Assembly: GCA_003138815.1 (NCBI GenBank)
Contig: PLHD01000053.1
Coordinates: 27,129 to 77,375 of the forward strand
Length of the DNA stretch: 50,247 bases
Direction: 5' to 3'
Source: Acidimicrobiaceae bacterium
GTDB taxonomy: Bacteria; Actinomycetota; Acidimicrobiia; Acidimicrobiales; RAAP-2
This document shows, piece after piece, positions 24,530 to 34,291 of this stretch. Both the position numbers and the translations under genes were made by a program. The notes beneath the pieces were generated by a model, which worked only from the letters and a program-made list of their open reading frames with translations, made no database searches and was not told the origin of the DNA. The first letter of the stretch is position 1. Each line of letters opens with the position of its first letter.

Positions 24530-25372
24530 CTAGAGGAACGCGTGCTCCGGTCGTTCGCCTGATTCGATCTCCTCGCGCACGAGGATCTGCGCCAGTGGCA
24601 GGTCCTCGGCGTGGGTGACCCCGATGCAGCGCGACGTGGTCTGGAGTACGTCAAAGCGCATCGGGGTGCGGTGGAGGATCTCGCCCACGAACACCGGCAG
24701 CAGCACCTCGGGATTCTCACCGAAGTCGTGCGCATGCATCGCGCGGTGCAGCAGCGGCCAGATGGCTGGCTGGAAGCCCCATAGATTCATCGACACCGTG
24801 GCCTGGGGGTGCAGGACGGCCGGCGTGAGCCCGTCATCGGCCGCGTACCCTTCGAGCGTAGCGTGCACCTTGCGCCGTTCGACGATTTCGGTGAGGTGCC
24901 CGTTGACGACGTTGCACGTGCCGCGAGAGACCGGCATGTCGCCCACCAGGGCGCGGTCGAGCTGGAATCCGACGAGGCAGCTGTTCGAGCTCGTCGAGAG
25001 GTGTCGACCGAGCCTCGCGAACGCGTCGCGGCCGTAGAGGTCGTCGGCGTTGGAGATCCCGAAGGGCTTGGCCATGTCGAGGTACGGCTCGGCGGCGAGC
25101 ACGGCGTCGACGGTGCCGCGCGGCACCTCCTGGATGGCGAAGGAGACCCTGCGCTTCTTCGGCCAGAATGTCGCCACGTGCTCCTTGATCTGGGGGCCGG
25201 ACTCGCGGTTGATCACTATCACGACGTCCTCGAAGCCGGCGGCGAAGGCGTCCGAGGCGAGAAGGTCGATGACCCCTTCGCCGTGCACGCCGATCGGCGC
25301 GAGCTGCTTGAGGCCCCCTCCGTAGCGGCGGGCGCGGCCCGCGGCCAGGATCACGAGCGTGGGAGCGCTCAC
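24530..25372 (-). CDS. NTP-transferase-family nucleotidyltransferase
   Basis: A 280-residue GT-A-fold nucleotidyltransferase. The N-terminal LVILAAGRARRYGGGLKQL is the NTP-binding signature of sugar-phosphate nucleotidylyltransferases, and FGISNADDLYG supplies the metal-binding acidic pair. The closest general class is glucose-1-phosphate or mannose-1-phosphate nucleotidylyltransferases, but the exact sugar is not visible. The GTG start at 25372 overlaps the fabH stop (GTGA), so it is cotranscribed with fabH. A longer start at 25381 is possible but would need no overlap signal. Confidence 0.75.
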   Translation of the reverse strand: MSAPTLVILAAGRARRYGGGLKQLAPIGVHGEGVIDLLASDAFAAGFEDVVIVINRESGPQIKEHVATFWPKKRRVSFAIQEVPRGTVDAVLAAEPYLDMAKPFGISNADDLYGRDAFARLGRHLSTSSNSCLVGFQLDRALVGDMPVSRGTCNVVNGHLTEIVERRKVHATLEGYAADDGLTPAVLHPQATVSMNLWGFQPAIWPLLHRAMHAHDFGENPEVLLPVFVGEILHRTPMRFDVLQTTSRCIGVTHAEDLPLAQILVREEIESGERPEHAFL

Positions 25373-26292
25373 TTGGACCACCTAATCACGCCCGAGGCCC
25401 AGGTCATGCCGGCACCGAAGCCGGTCATGAGGGCGTACTCGCCGGCCTTGACGCGGCCGTTCTGGCGCGCGTCGTCGAAGGCGAGGGGGATCGAGGCGCT
25501 CGAAGTGTTGCCGTAGCGGTCGAGCACCACGACGGCACGCTCCATGCCGATGCCGAGGCGCTGGACGGCGGCCTGGATGATGCGGATATTGGCCTGGTGG
25601 GGGATGACGAGGCTGATCTCGTCGGCGCTCACGTCGGCGTCGGCCAGGGCCTTCTGCGAGGACTCCACCACGACGCGCACGGCGCGGCGGAAGACCTCCT
25701 TGCCGTTCATCTGGAAGTAGCCCTCGTGCTGGCAGGTGAGCAGGTCCGCGGCCGATCCGTCGGCGCCCAGCACGAGCGACAGCAGGTCGGTGCCGTCGGG
25801 GTCGTGCTCGAGCACGGTCGCGCCGGCGCCGTCGGCGAGCAGCACCGCCATGTTTCGGTCGCTCCAGTCGACCCAGCGCGAGAGATGCTCGGCCCCGACG
25901 ACCAGGATGCGCTGGGAGCCGGTCTCGAGCAGCCCTTGGGCGGTGCGCACCCCGTACATGAAGCCGCTGCAGGCCGCGTTGATGTCCATGGCCGGGCAGC
26001 TCATTCCGAGCTCGTTGGCGATCAGGACGGCGGTGGAGGGGCAGATTCGGTCCGGCGAGGATGTCGCCAGGAGGAGGAAGTCGACGTCGTCGGCCGTGCA
26101 ACCCGCGTCGTCGAGCGCGCGCTGTCCCGCGAGGACCCCGAGGCTTTGCGTGGTGCCGCCGATGCGGCGTTCGCGGATGCCCGTGCGCTCGAAGATCCAC
26201 TCGTCGGAGGTGTCGAGGGTCTGGGACAACTCGTCGTTGGTGACGACTCGATCGGGCACGGCGATGCCCCAACCCCTAAAACGAACGCCCAT
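25369..26292 (-). CDS. fabH: Beta-ketoacyl-ACP synthase III
   Basis: FabH condenses an acyl-CoA starter with malonyl-ACP to begin fatty acid synthesis. It has 307 residues and a complete catalytic triad: Cys108 in NAACSGFMYG, His232 in IPHQANIRI and Asn262 in YGNTSS. The DTSDEWIFERTGIRERR block near the N-terminus is also typical. ATG 26292 is preferred over upstream frames because the protein then begins at the family start (MGVRFRGWGI) with GGAAGGG before it. The gene is followed by a nucleotidyltransferase with a four-base overlap, and no other fab genes are adjacent, so it may also serve a special lipid rather than bulk synthesis. Confidence 0.93.
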   Translation of the reverse strand: MGVRFRGWGIAVPDRVVTNDELSQTLDTSDEWIFERTGIRERRIGGTTQSLGVLAGQRALDDAGCTADDVDFLLLATSSPDRICPSTAVLIANELGMSCPAMDINAACSGFMYGVRTAQGLLETGSQRILVVGAEHLSRWVDWSDRNMAVLLADGAGATVLEHDPDGTDLLSLVLGADGSAADLLTCQHEGYFQMNGKEVFRRAVRVVVESSQKALADADVSADEISLVIPHQANIRIIQAAVQRLGIGMERAVVVLDRYGNTSSASIPLAFDDARQNGRVKAGEYALMTGFGAGMTWASGVIRWSK

Positions 26293-26339
26293 CGGCAACC
26301 CTTCCGCCAGCTTGTCTCTACAAAGTCTAGGCCGTGGGC

Positions 26340-26753
26340 CTAGTCGAGCGTAGGTGCCTTCAAAACCTGCAGTGAGCAACGTGCGACGCAGATGAGGCGC
26401 CCCTGGTCATCGGTGAGCTCGATTCCCCATACGTGGACGGTGCGGCCCTTGCGGATCGGGGTGGCGGTGGCGCTGAGGACGCCGCTGCTCATCGAGCGCA
26501 GGTGTGAGCAGTTCAGCTCGGTGCCCACCACGATGGAGTCGGGTCCGACGCTCAGCGCGCCGCCGAAGGAAGCGGCTCCCTCGGCCAGGAGAGCCGAGAC
26601 CCCGCCGTGCAGGATGCCGTAGGGCTGGTGGGTCTTGGGTCCGACCTCGACTTGCAGGATGACTTTGTCCGGTGTCGCGAGGACGACCTCCACGCCGAGA
26701 TGGCTGTGGAGGTCGTCGCCCGGGGAAAGCCGGTCGGCCGTGTTGTCGCTCAC
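26340..26753 (-). CDS. PaaI-type hotdog thioesterase
   Basis: A 137-residue single hotdog-domain protein. The signature HQPYGILHGGVSALLAEGAA (about 42-61) is that of PaaI/YbgC-like acyl-CoA thioesterases, with the HGG turn and the acidic residue used for catalysis. These hydrolyse acyl- or aryl-CoA. The substrate is unknown here. The GTG start at 26753 is six bases after a TAAACT -10-like box, so it is probably leaderless. It is divergent from the threonine aldolase gene across only 36 bases and lies upstream of fabH on the same strand, with 47 bases between the two. Confidence 0.88.
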   Translation of the reverse strand: MSDNTADRLSPGDDLHSHLGVEVVLATPDKVILQVEVGPKTHQPYGILHGGVSALLAEGAASFGGALSVGPDSIVVGTELNCSHLRSMSSGVLSATATPIRKGRTVHVWGIELTDDQGRLICVARCSLQVLKAPTLD

Positions 26754-26789
26754 CCGGTCAGTTTAGAAGTCGAACGGTAGCCTCGGGGG
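26754..26789. promoter_or_regulatory. Back-to-back leaderless promoters (thioesterase / ltaE)
   Basis: The 36 bp between the two start codons hold TAAACT on the minus strand (26765-26760) and TAGCCT on the plus strand (26778-26783), each six bases before its start codon. Any -35 contacts of one promoter must fall on the other promoter or start codon. Confidence 0.55.
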
Positions 26790-27818
26790 ATGGATCGACG
26801 CGTAGACCTTCGCAGCGACACCGTGACCCAGCCGACCCCGGCGATGCGTGAGGCCATGGCCCACGCGGTCGTGGGCGACGACGGCTACGGCGAGGACCCC
26901 ACCGTCGCCGCGCTCGAAGAGCGCTTCGCCGCGCTGGTGGGAAAGGAGGCGGCGCTCTTCGTCCCCTCGGGCGTGATGGCCAACCAGATCGCCGTGCGGG
27001 TGCTGACCCGGCCCGGGGACCTCATCATCGCCGGGCGCGCCCAGCACGTCGTCAGCTTCGAGATGGGCGCCTCGGCGCGCAACTCGTCGGTCCAGTTCGC
27101 CACGGTCGACGACTCGCACGGGACGCTGGTGCTCGGCGATGTCCTCGAGATCATCGACGCCGAAGCCGACCATCAGGCGCACGTCGCCATGGTCTGCGCG
27201 GAGAACACGCACATGCCGTCGGGCGGGACACCGTGGGACGTGGCCGACCTGCGGGCCCTCGCCAACGCCATCGGCGGGCGCCCGCTGCATCTCGATGGAG
27301 CCCGGCTCTTCAACGCAGTGGTGGCGACCGGCACGTCGGCGGCGCAGTACTGCGAGCCCGCGACCACCGTGATGGCGTGCCTCTCGAAGGGACTCTGCGC
27401 GCCGGTCGGTTCGTTGCTGGCGGGCCCGGCGGGCCTGATGCGCAACGCCCGCATCGAGCGCAAGCGACTGGGCGGCGCAATGCGCCAGGCCGGCGTGCTC
27501 GCCGCCGCCGGCCTCGTGGCGCTCGACACCATGGTCGACCGGCTCAGCGAGGACCACGCCCGGGCCCGGGCCCTCGCCGGCCTGTTCGCCGCGGCCTTCC
27601 CCGAGGCGGGCTACGACCCCGCGTCGTGCCGCACCAACATCGTGGCGTTCGACCACCCCCAGGCGCGCCAGATCGTCCACGAGCTCGAGGCGCTCGGCGT
27701 GGCGGGCGGCACGGTGGCGCCGCATCGCCTGAGATTCGTCACCCACGCCGACGTCAGCGACGACGACGTCGCCCGCGTGGCCGCCGTCCTCGCCGGCTTC
27801 AAGCCCTTGGCTCGCTGA
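26790..27818 (+). CDS. ltaE: Low-specificity threonine aldolase
   Basis: A 342-residue PLP enzyme of fold type I that splits threonine into glycine and acetaldehyde. The start is diagnostic: [26 protein letters not shown] holds the Asp (169) that pairs with the PLP ring nitrogen and [11 protein letters not shown] holds the Schiff-base Lys200. The ATG at 26790 follows TAGCCT by six bases, so it is probably leaderless, sharing a tiny divergent control region with the thioesterase gene. Related proteins include other beta-eliminating lyases, so the exact amino-acid preference is not certain. Confidence 0.92.
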   Translation: MDRRVDLRSDTVTQPTPAMREAMAHAVVGDDGYGEDPTVAALEERFAALVGKEAALFVPSGVMANQIAVRVLTRPGDLIIAGRAQHVVSFEMGASARNSSVQFATVDDSHGTLVLGDVLEIIDAEADHQAHVAMVCAENTHMPSGGTPWDVADLRALANAIGGRPLHLDGARLFNAVVATGTSAAQYCEPATTVMACLSKGLCAPVGSLLAGPAGLMRNARIERKRLGGAMRQAGVLAAAGLVALDTMVDRLSEDHARARALAGLFAAAFPEAGYDPASCRTNIVAFDHPQARQIVHELEALGVAGGTVAPHRLRFVTHADVSDDDVARVAAVLAGFKPLAR

Positions 27819-27923
27819 TCGGGCCGCCGCGTGCCGGCTGAGGAGTTCGCGAAGAGTTCACCTGGCGAATTGGGGGCCGGCGAGCCCCAAGAGGTAGCCT
27901 GAGAAGGTTGTAAAGGCAACGCA

Positions 27924-29183
27924 TTGGCTGAAATTCTCCACCTCTCCACGTTCCTGCGCCGTCCGATCTTCGATTCCGACGGCGACCGGATTGGACGCGT
28001 CCAGGACCTGGTCGCGCGCCTCGGCGACGACGCGCACCCGCCGATCGTCGGAGCGGTGATCCGGATCGAGGGGCGCAACCTCTTCGTGCCGATCCGCAAG
28101 ATCGGCGGACTGTCCGAGGGTCGGATGACCTTCCAGGGAAAGCGCGTTGACCTGCGCAGGTTCGAGCGCCGGCCCGGCGAGCTCCTGCTGGCCGAGGACC
28201 TGCTCGCGCGCCACCTCATCAACCTGGTGCGCGGGCGCCTCATCATCGCCAACGAGATCGAGCTCGCCGAGAACGAGGGGAAGTGGGAGGTGGTCGGTGT
28301 CGACCCGGGTCGCCGTCCCTTCCTGCGCCGGGTGCTCGGCCCGAAAGTCGGCCAGCGCGTCAAGGCCGAGTCGATCGTGGACTTCGCCTCCATCGAGCCG
28401 TTCGTCGGCCACGTCCCCACGGCTCGCCTGCGCATTCCGTACCGCAAGCTGGCCAAGCTGCACCCGGCCCAGATCGCCGACCTCGTCGAACAGGCCAGCC
28501 ACGAAGAGGGCGAGGAGATCATCGAGGCCGTGGGCCTGGACCGCGAGCTCGAGGCCGACGTGTTCGAGGAGCTGGACATCACCCACCAGCTGGAGTTCCT
28601 CGAATCGCGCAGCGACATCGATGCGGCGCGACTGCTCGCGCGGATGGAGCCCGACAACGCCGCCGACCTCATCAACGAGATCGACCAGGACCGGCGCCTG
28701 CCGATCCTCGAGCAGCTGCCCCCGGCCCAGCAGGCCAAGGTGCGCAACCTCCTCTCGTATAACGCCGACACCGCGGGCGGAATGATGAACACGGACTTCG
28801 TCTCGGTGCCCGCCACCGCGACCGTGGCCGACGCCCTCGAGGCGATCCGCAGGTCGAGCGCTCCCGCCGAATCGCTGCACGCGGTCTTCGTGCTCGACGA
28901 GAACGGCCTGCCGCTCGGGGCGGCGTCGGTGGCGCCGCTCGTACGCGCGCGCGCCAGCGAGCTCGCGCTCAGCGTGGCCCGCACCCAGCTGACCTTCGTG
29001 CATCCCCACTGGGACCTGCACCGGGTCGCTCGCAAGATGAGCGATTTCAACCTGACCGTCCTGCCGGTGCTCGATGAGGAGCAGGGCAAGATGATCGGCG
29101 TCATCACCGTCGACGACCTGCTCGAGGAGCTCCTGCCCCAGGGCTGGCGCCGCGAGTTCGGCATGACCGCGGTGGAGGAGTAA
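27924..29183 (+). CDS. Soluble PRC-barrel / MgtE-N / CBS protein
   Basis: A 419-residue protein with three parts: a PRC-barrel-like N-terminus (about 10-150, RPIFDSDGDRIGRVQDLVAR), an MgtE N-terminal superhelix (about 170-270, with DNAADLINEIDQDRRLPIL and LLSYNADTAGGMMN) and a CBS pair (about 275-410, with VIGVITVDDLLEELLP in spirit; read as MIGVITVDDLLEELL). The transmembrane channel of MgtE magnesium transporters is missing, so it is probably a Mg2+-sensing cytosolic module. The TTG start has AAAGG seven bases upstream. It precedes an NRAMP-family transporter, suggesting it regulates that transporter. Confidence 0.82.
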   Translation: MAEILHLSTFLRRPIFDSDGDRIGRVQDLVARLGDDAHPPIVGAVIRIEGRNLFVPIRKIGGLSEGRMTFQGKRVDLRRFERRPGELLLAEDLLARHLINLVRGRLIIANEIELAENEGKWEVVGVDPGRRPFLRRVLGPKVGQRVKAESIVDFASIEPFVGHVPTARLRIPYRKLAKLHPAQIADLVEQASHEEGEEIIEAVGLDRELEADVFEELDITHQLEFLESRSDIDAARLLARMEPDNAADLINEIDQDRRLPILEQLPPAQQAKVRNLLSYNADTAGGMMNTDFVSVPATATVADALEAIRRSSAPAESLHAVFVLDENGLPLGAASVAPLVRARASELALSVARTQLTFVHPHWDLHRVARKMSDFNLTVLPVLDEEQGKMIGVITVDDLLEELLPQGWRREFGMTAVEE

Positions 29184-29315
29184 CGATGCGCCGCGTCCAA
29201 GGCCACGTTCAAGGGGGGTCCTTCTGAAACCCCCCAGTACAAGCCACATGATCACTCGCGTCCCAACACAACTTCGCATGATTCGACAGGCAGGCTGCTA
29301 GCCCAGCCCTCCGGT

Positions 29316-29362
29316 TTCGTCGTGGTTGTTTTACTGGACGACCACAACGAAGCGAAAGGAGG
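29316..29362 (+). promoter_or_regulatory. Leader hairpin and strong Shine-Dalgarno of the NRAMP gene
   Basis: TTCGTCGTGGT (29316-29326) pairs with ACCACAACGAA (29341-29351) with a single mismatch, giving an 11-bp stem with a 14-base loop. It ends four bases before AAAGGAGG (29355-29362), the best Shine-Dalgarno in the window, six bases before the GTG. A separate GGGGGG-loop-CCCCCC stem lies near 29213-29236. The arrangement could control transporter translation. Confidence 0.5.
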
Positions 29363-29368
29363 TGGAGC

Positions 29369-30949
29369 GTGCAGAGCGAACAACACGAAGCCCAGAGCAT
29401 CAGCGGCGCCTTTGGCACCATCAAAGAACATGACGTCGCCAGTCGCCGGGGAGTGCGCGCCCGCTTCCTGACGCTGATCGCCATCATCGGACCCGGCCTC
29501 ATCGTGATGGTCGGGGACAACGACGCGGGCGGCGTCTCGACCTACGCCCAGGCCGGCCAGAACTTCGGGTACACCCTGCTCTGGACGCTGCCGCTGCTCA
29601 TTCCCGTGCTGATCATCATCCAGGAGATGGTGGCGCGCCTCGGTGCCGTGACCGGCGTGGGCCACGGACGACTCATTCGCGAGCGATTCGGACGCTACTG
29701 GGGCAATCTCTCGATACTCTCGATCCTCTTCCTGAACTTCCTGATCATCATCACGGAGTTCATCGGCATCTCTCTTTCGATGGAGTACTTCGGCGTCTCG
29801 CCCTACTTATCGGTGCCCATTGCGATAGCGCTCCTCTTCGCGGTGACCGCGACCGGATCGTTCAAGCGCTGGGAGCGGTTCATGATGCTGTTCGTGGCCA
29901 TCAACCTCTTCATCGTCCCGCTCCTGCTAGTCACCAAGCCCCACTACGTGGCGTCCCTGCACCATCTCGTGACGCCCGGAATCCGTGGGGGGGCGACGTC
30001 CGCGGCGGTGCTGCTGATCATCTCCATCATCGGCACGACGGTCGCTCCCTGGCAGCTCTTCTTCCAGGAGTCCAACATCGTGGACAAGAAGATCACGCCG
30101 CGCTGGCTGAACTACGAGCGAATCGACACGATCCTCGGTTCCTTCATCGTCGTCATCGTTGCGGCGGCCCTGGTGGCGGTCTGCGCGGCCGGGCTGGGCG
30201 GCCACGGCGGGACCAGCTCGTTCACGAGTGCCCTGGGGGTGGCGCGGGGGCTGAACCGCTACGTGGGCCATGGCTCGGGCGCGTTCTTCGCGATCATCCT
30301 GCTGAACGCCTCGATCATCGGGGCGACGTGCGTGACCCTCGCCAGTTCCTACGCCATCGGCGACCTCGTGGGCTCGACCAAGGGGCTGAACGCACCCTTT
30401 CGCGACGCCAAGGGCTTCTACGGAGGATTCGCGGTGCTGCTCGTCGTGGCGGGGACGGTGGCGCTGATCCCCGGCGCTCCGCTCGGCCTGATCACCCTGG
30501 CCGTCCAGGCGATCTGCGGGCTCATGCTTCCCAGCACCACGATCATCGTGCTGCTGCTCTGCAACGACCGCGAGATCATGGGACCGTGGGTGAACGGCAA
30601 GTGGCTCAACGTCGTGGCGGTGATCATCATCACCGCTCTCGTGGCGCTGTCGTTCACCTTGATGATCTCGACGCTGTTCACCTCGATCGACGTCATCGTG
30701 CTGCTCGAGATCCTTTCGGCGCTCGCGGTGGTGGGGCTCGCCATCGGGCTGCCGATCGGGCTTCGCAGGGTCGAGCCCGCGCGCACGTACACCATCGACA
30801 AGCGCGACTGGCGCACGCCGCGACTGACCTTGCTCGCCCCCATGCCGAGTTCGTCGGCGCGTCGCTTCTTGATGCGCGGACAGAGCGCCTATCTCATGGT
30901 CGCCGGTCTTTTGCTGATCGTGCGCTTCATCCAACTGGCCACCTCCTAG
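29369..30949 (+). CDS. NRAMP-family divalent metal transporter (non-canonical metal site)
   Basis: A 526-residue membrane protein with about 11 hydrophobic segments. TM1 reads GPGLIVMVGDNDAGG, so the canonical DPGN is DAGG (52-55), keeping the Asp but losing the Asn. TM6 reads TTVAPWQLFF where MntH has MPHN, so the metal-binding Met is Ala226. NRAMP Mn2+/Fe2+ carriers need the Met to select soft ions. Replacement is known in NRAMP-related Mg2+ transporters, and the preceding MgtE-N/CBS gene fits Mg2+ handling, but the ion is inferred. The GTG start has AAAGGAGG at ideal spacing behind a leader hairpin. Confidence 0.85.
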   Translation: MQSEQHEAQSISGAFGTIKEHDVASRRGVRARFLTLIAIIGPGLIVMVGDNDAGGVSTYAQAGQNFGYTLLWTLPLLIPVLIIIQEMVARLGAVTGVGHGRLIRERFGRYWGNLSILSILFLNFLIIITEFIGISLSMEYFGVSPYLSVPIAIALLFAVTATGSFKRWERFMMLFVAINLFIVPLLLVTKPHYVASLHHLVTPGIRGGATSAAVLLIISIIGTTVAPWQLFFQESNIVDKKITPRWLNYERIDTILGSFIVVIVAAALVAVCAAGLGGHGGTSSFTSALGVARGLNRYVGHGSGAFFAIILLNASIIGATCVTLASSYAIGDLVGSTKGLNAPFRDAKGFYGGFAVLLVVAGTVALIPGAPLGLITLAVQAICGLMLPSTTIIVLLLCNDREIMGPWVNGKWLNVVAVIIITALVALSFTLMISTLFTSIDVIVLLEILSALAVVGLAIGLPIGLRRVEPARTYTIDKRDWRTPRLTLLAPMPSSSARRFLMRGQSAYLMVAGLLLIVRFIQLATS

Positions 30950-30956
30950 TCTTAGC

Positions 30957-31772
30957 ATGGTGACTTCTTCGCCAACGCTGGTCTGCGTGCACGCGCACCC
31001 CGACGACGAGGCGATCTTCAGCGCGGGCGTCTCGGCGCACTACGCCGCCCTCGGGTACCGCGTGGTGCTGGTCACCTGCACCAACGGGATGCTCGGCTTC
31101 GACGACCAGGGCCTGGCGGGATCGGATCCCCGCCACCACGCCGGCGCCACCCGCGCCACCCGCGCGGGCGAGCTCCAGCGCGCCGGCGCCATGGTGGGGT
31201 TCTCGCGCATGGTGAGCCTCGGCTTCGACGATTCGGGGATGGCGGGCTGGGCCCAGAACGCCAACGTGGGCGCCTTCATGAACGCCGACGTCGACGCGGC
31301 GGCGCGCACGCTGGCGGCTTTGCTCGACGAGGTGCGCGCCAGCGTCGTCATCACCTACGACGAGAACGGCTACTACGGGCACCCCGACCACGTCAAGGCC
31401 AACGTGGTGACCCGTCGGGCGCTCGACTTCGCCGAGTCGCCCGAGCGTCTCTACTACCCGGTGACGCCCCGCAGCCTCTTCGCGCGCTTCGTGCCCCAGG
31501 CCCGGGAGCTCGGGGTCAGGCTGCCGGCGTGGGTGCTCGAGGCCGACGCCGGCACGCCCGACGAGCTGGTGGCCACGACCATGGACGTGACCCGCTACGC
31601 CGGGCTCAAGCAGCGCGCGATAGCGACCCACGTCTCCCAGATCGACAACGCCGACCTCGTGTCGATGGAGCCCGAGGTCTTCGCCCTGGCCTTCGGCACC
31701 GAGTACTTCCAGCGCGCCTGGAGCCGCCGACCGGCCTTGGGCGACCAAACCGATCTCTTTGGAGGACTCTGA
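30957..31772 (+). CDS. LmbE-type deacetylase, MshB-like
   Basis: A 271-residue zinc-dependent GlcNAc de-N-acetylase. The motifs AHPDDE (13-18) and GHPDH (141-145) provide the zinc ligands and the catalytic Asp. MshB removes acetyl from GlcNAc-inositol in mycothiol synthesis; its paralogue Mca cleaves mycothiol S-conjugates. The pair of genes here fits one of each, but assigning this one to MshB is inference. The ATG at 30957 follows the NRAMP stop by seven bases and a TAGTCT box overlaps that stop, so a leaderless start at GTG 30960 is possible. Its TGA overlaps the next ATG. Confidence 0.85.
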   Translation: MVTSSPTLVCVHAHPDDEAIFSAGVSAHYAALGYRVVLVTCTNGMLGFDDQGLAGSDPRHHAGATRATRAGELQRAGAMVGFSRMVSLGFDDSGMAGWAQNANVGAFMNADVDAAARTLAALLDEVRASVVITYDENGYYGHPDHVKANVVTRRALDFAESPERLYYPVTPRSLFARFVPQARELGVRLPAWVLEADAGTPDELVATTMDVTRYAGLKQRAIATHVSQIDNADLVSMEPEVFALAFGTEYFQRAWSRRPALGDQTDLFGGL

Positions 31773-32629
31773 TGGCACAACTGACCTTCCTGGCCGTGCA
31801 CGCGCACCCCGACGACGAGGCGAGCTCCACCGGCGGCCTCCTCCGCCTGCTCGCGGACCAGGGCGCGCGCACGGTGCTCGTGTGCTGCACCAACGGCGAG
31901 TGCGGCGACGCCCTCGACGGGGCCAAGCCCGACGCCGATCACCACGACGGCGACGAGGTGGCGGCGATCCGGGCCGTGGAGCTGGACCGGGCCGTCGAGA
32001 TCCTCGGGATCAGCCGGCTGGTGCGCCTGGGGTACCGCGACTCGGGCATGATCGGCTGGCCCCAGAACGAGGACCCCGAGTGCTTCTGGGCCACGCCGGT
32101 CGACGTCGCGGCCGAGCGCCTGGCGGCGGTGCTGGCCGAGGAACGCCCGCAGGTCGTGATGACCTACAACGAGTTCGGCTTCTACGGCCACCCCGACCAC
32201 ATCCAGGCCCACCGGATCACGCTGGCGGCCATCGCGCTGCTCGACTACGAGCCAACGCTCTACTTCAACACCATCCCCGACTCGGTCATGGCCAGGTACC
32301 GGGAGCGCTGGGAGGAGGAGGCCCGCGAGAGGATCGCCGCCGACGCCGCCAAGGGCATCGTGCGAGAGCCCGAGGCGCCGATCGACGTCGAGGAGATCCG
32401 GATGGGCACGCCCGACGAGGAGATCGCCGCCGCCATCGACATCTCGGCGGTCACCGACGCCAAGTTCGACGCGTTGGCGGCGCACCAGAGCCAGATCGCC
32501 GACTCGTTCTGGATGAAGATGGGCCGCGAGCAGTTCAAGGAGGTCATGAAGACGGAGTGGTTCATCCGGGTGACCAACCCGCGCCACCTGGAGGGATGCG
32601 TCGACGACATCTTTGCCGGCTACCGCTAA
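31772..32629 (+). CDS. LmbE-type amidase, Mca-like (mycothiol conjugate)
   Basis: A 285-residue paralogue of the preceding gene with HPDDE (12-16), TNGECGD and FYGHPDH. Mca cleaves the amide bond of mycothiol S-conjugates so that the bound toxicant is exported as a mercapturate. The acidic insert around 185-215 and the C-terminal WFIRVTNPRHLEG stretch are typical of Mca rather than MshB. GGAGG lies seven bases before the ATG, inside the end of the upstream gene, and the two coding regions overlap by one base (TGATG). The tandem arrangement supports a mycothiol-based redox system in this organism. Confidence 0.83.
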   Translation: MAQLTFLAVHAHPDDEASSTGGLLRLLADQGARTVLVCCTNGECGDALDGAKPDADHHDGDEVAAIRAVELDRAVEILGISRLVRLGYRDSGMIGWPQNEDPECFWATPVDVAAERLAAVLAEERPQVVMTYNEFGFYGHPDHIQAHRITLAAIALLDYEPTLYFNTIPDSVMARYRERWEEEARERIAADAAKGIVREPEAPIDVEEIRMGTPDEEIAAAIDISAVTDAKFDALAAHQSQIADSFWMKMGREQFKEVMKTEWFIRVTNPRHLEGCVDDIFAGYR

Positions 32630-32764
32630 GAGTCTGACGGGCTCGCGCCGGCCTGACTAGCGCCTCCGACGAACGCCTTCATCCTCGGATCCGACCTCGT
32701 CGTCGCGAGTCCGTGAGCCGCCAGGACCCGGCGCCAGCACTCAGCGCCGCCGACCCGTGGCGGA

Positions 32765-34210
<1,446 letters not shown>

Positions 34211-34261
34211 GATGCTCCTAATGGATAGCTGTTGGTCTCCAGGCGCCGACCTCTGTCGAGC

Positions 34262-34291
34262 ACGCCTGACTAAATCGTAGTGGTCAGGCGT
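34262..34291. promoter_or_regulatory. 9-bp inverted repeat between ahcY and ychF
   Basis: ACGCCTGAC (34262-34270) and GTCAGGCGT (34283-34291) are perfect arms around a 12-base loop. The right arm covers the ychF stop codon (TGA at 34286-34284). There is no T-run, so it is more likely an operator or attenuator than a terminator. Confidence 0.45.

Noticed and set aside
27611-29242. A 543-codon minus-strand frame
   Set aside because: Antisense to the PRC/MgtE-N/CBS gene and the end of ltaE; Ser/Arg-rich with no start signal.
34211-34283. SAH riboswitch before ahcY
   Set aside because: The leader is only 73 bases and I could not align the conserved core of the known SAH riboswitch to it.
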